Below, one piece after another: positions 32,482 through 33,624 of a DNA stretch of 33,624 nucleotides. Location: contig NZ_POTY01000044.1 in NCBI RefSeq assembly GCF_003236315.1, forward strand, positions 1 to 33,624, read 5' to 3'. Source of the stretch: Micromonospora craterilacus. GTDB taxonomy: Bacteria; Actinomycetota; Actinomycetes; Mycobacteriales; Micromonosporaceae. The notes beneath the pieces are model-generated. The model was not told the origin of the DNA. It was given only the letters and a program-made list of their open reading frames with translations, and searched no databases. Each line of letters starts with the position of its first letter. The stretch's first letter is position 1. Made by a program: the position numbers and the translations under genes.

Positions 32482-33624
32482 CGGCCCAACTCCTTGTTCA
32501 GCGCGTCCATGAATTCGTCGATCTCGTCGAGGCTGTTGTAGACGTGCGGGCCGACCCGCAGGTAGCCGCGCCAACTGCAGATCAGGTTTCGGGCGGCCAG
32601 CCGCCGCTTGACGGTCTCACCGTCGGGCACGTCCAGGCACACCACGCCGCCGCGCCGGTGGGCTTCCCGAGGGCTGACCACCGTGATGCCCGCTGCGTCG
32701 GCCCGATCCAGCAGCCGCTGGGTGAGCGCCAGCGAATGCCGTCGAATGGCTGCCCCGCCCACCTCGGCCAGCAGATCCAGGGCGACCTGGGAGACCAGCG
32801 AGGTCAGTGGGTACGGCGTGCCACCGGCGAACCGGCGCGCACCCGGCGCCCAGCCGGTGGACGGCTGGAAGGTCAGCGCCCGGTCGCCGGCCTGCCACCC
32901 GGTCGCCGCCGGTTCCAGCTGCGGCACCAGGTCCGGCCGGACGTAGAGGAACGCGGTGCCGACGCCGCAGAGCCACTTGTGTGCGCCACCGAGGACGACG
33001 TCGACGCCGAGCGTGGTCACGTCCAGCGGCACCACTCCCACGGTCTGGAAGGCGTCCACCACCACCAACGCGCCGACCTGGTGGGCGCGGGCGACCAGCC
33101 GGGGCAGGTCGACCGTGGCGCCGGAGGTGAAGCTGGCGTGCGGCACGCACACCAGCAGCGTCCGCTCGTCGATCTGCTCCTCAAGGGCGTCCTGGTCGAG
33201 CCGGGGGCCACCCGTGCCGGCCACCGTGAGGCGGGCGCCGTAGCGGCCGAACGCCCGGAAGACGAACGGCACCGTCGGATACTCCAGGTCGGTGACGACG
33301 ACCCGGTCGCGGGGTGGCCGGTAGTCGAAGCAGGACGCCACCCGGGCCAGCAGGGTGCTCAGGTTCGCGTCGGTGACCACGCTGCCCGGGGGCGCGCCGA
33401 GCAGGGCGGCCAACCCGTCGGCGTACCGGTCGAGGCCGACGTGCCAGTCCTGCCACACGTCGTCGCGCCAGGTGCGCAGCGTTTCCCAGTAGCCGCGCAG
33501 CACCCGCTCGGCTCCCCTGGGGACCGCGCCGGTGGAGTTGTTGTTCAGGTAGACGCATTGCTCCAGCAGCGGGAACTCGGCGCGCAGCGCGCTGTGTGCG
33601 GCACGGTCGAGGCAGCTTGGGATG
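32478..33624 (-). CDS. Class V PLP aminotransferase/kynureninase-like enzyme, 5' end missing
   Basis: The gene runs off the right edge: an internal GTG at 33503 is not the start, because 40 more codons upstream are in frame and read as family sequence, including EFPLLEQCVYLNNNSTGAVP, the usual beginning of this class. Further motifs: VVTDLEYPTVPFVF, VDAFQTVGVVPLDV (PLP Asp) and GGAHKWLCGVG with the Schiff-base Lys, then RRFAGGTPYP. The family includes kynureninase, isopenicillin N epimerase-like enzymes and cysteine desulfurases; this one could transaminate, eliminate or epimerise. It is coupled to the O-methyltransferase gene. Confidence 0.9.
   Translation of the reverse strand, partial: IPSCLDRAAHSALRAEFPLLEQCVYLNNNSTGAVPRGAERVLRGYWETLRTWRDDVWQDWHVGLDRYADGLAALLGAPPGSVVTDANLSTLLARVASCFDYRPPRDRVVVTDLEYPTVPFVFRAFGRYGARLTVAGTGGPRLDQDALEEQIDERTLLVCVPHASFTSGATVDLPRLVARAHQVGALVVVDAFQTVGVVPLDVTTLGVDVVLGGAHKWLCGVGTAFLYVRPDLVPQLEPAATGWQAGDRALTFQPSTGWAPGARRFAGGTPYPLTSLVSQVALDLLAEVGGAAIRRHSLALTQRLLDRADAAGITVVSPREAHRRGGVVCLDVPDGETVKRRLAARNLICSWRGYLRVGPHVYNSLDEIDEFMDALNKELGR

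Noticed and set aside
1..33624. CRISPR arrays, insertion sequences, tRNA or rRNA genes
   Set aside because: No spaced direct repeats, transposase-like proteins or inverted-repeat ends, and no cloverleaf or rRNA sequence were seen while reading both strands.

Overview
The window is very GC-rich (G or C at almost every third codon position), with GTG/ATG/TTG starts, many 4-bp GTGA/ATGA gene overlaps and a SARP-type regulator. This points to an actinomycete; the style resembles Micromonosporaceae, but that is inference because no rRNA or other marker gene is present.

Positions 1-5935 look like ordinary chromosome: a truncated conserved actinobacterial protein, a VOC-fold protein, a divergent LysR/EamA exporter pair, a PQQ-type sugar dehydrogenase lipoprotein, a secreted TIM-barrel-like protein and a small membrane protein.

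From about 6147 to the right edge lies a biosynthetic gene cluster, not complete in the window. Left minus-strand operon (12695 to 6147): class III aminotransferase, NAD-dependent epimerase/dehydratase, UbiA-family polyprenyl-phosphate phosphoribosyltransferase, two membrane-tailed GT2 glycosyltransferases and a membrane-anchored EEP phosphatase-fold protein. Divergent plus-strand genes (12875-15580): another GT2, a CE4 polysaccharide deacetylase coupled to it, and a SARP/BTAD activator. Middle minus-strand operon (19542 to 15588): GT87 GT-C glycosyltransferase, a fourth GT2, a UPF0104 flippase-like membrane protein and a small SAM methyltransferase. The plus-strand core (19697-31399) is one giant hybrid synthase: FAAL-ACP-KS-(broken AT)-KR-ACP-C-A-T-C-reductase. 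The right minus-strand operon (beyond the edge to 31447) holds a class V aminotransferase and an O-methyltransferase.

Working model (inference): FAAL activates a fatty acid, the PKS module extends it once and reduces it to a 3-hydroxyacyl chain, the NRPS module adds one amino acid, and a C-terminal domain resembling cyanobacterial acyl-ACP reductase (AAR) releases it as an aldehyde or alcohol. Aminotransferases and methyltransferases tailor the product. The phosphoribosyltransferase, epimerase, GT2/GT87 enzymes, deacetylase and flippase-like protein suggest that the lipopeptide is joined to sugars built on a polyprenyl-phosphate carrier at the membrane. The synthase has no functional AT, ends in a C domain with no following A or T domain, and has an AAR-like rather than SDR-type release domain. 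I do not recognise this combination as a described system.
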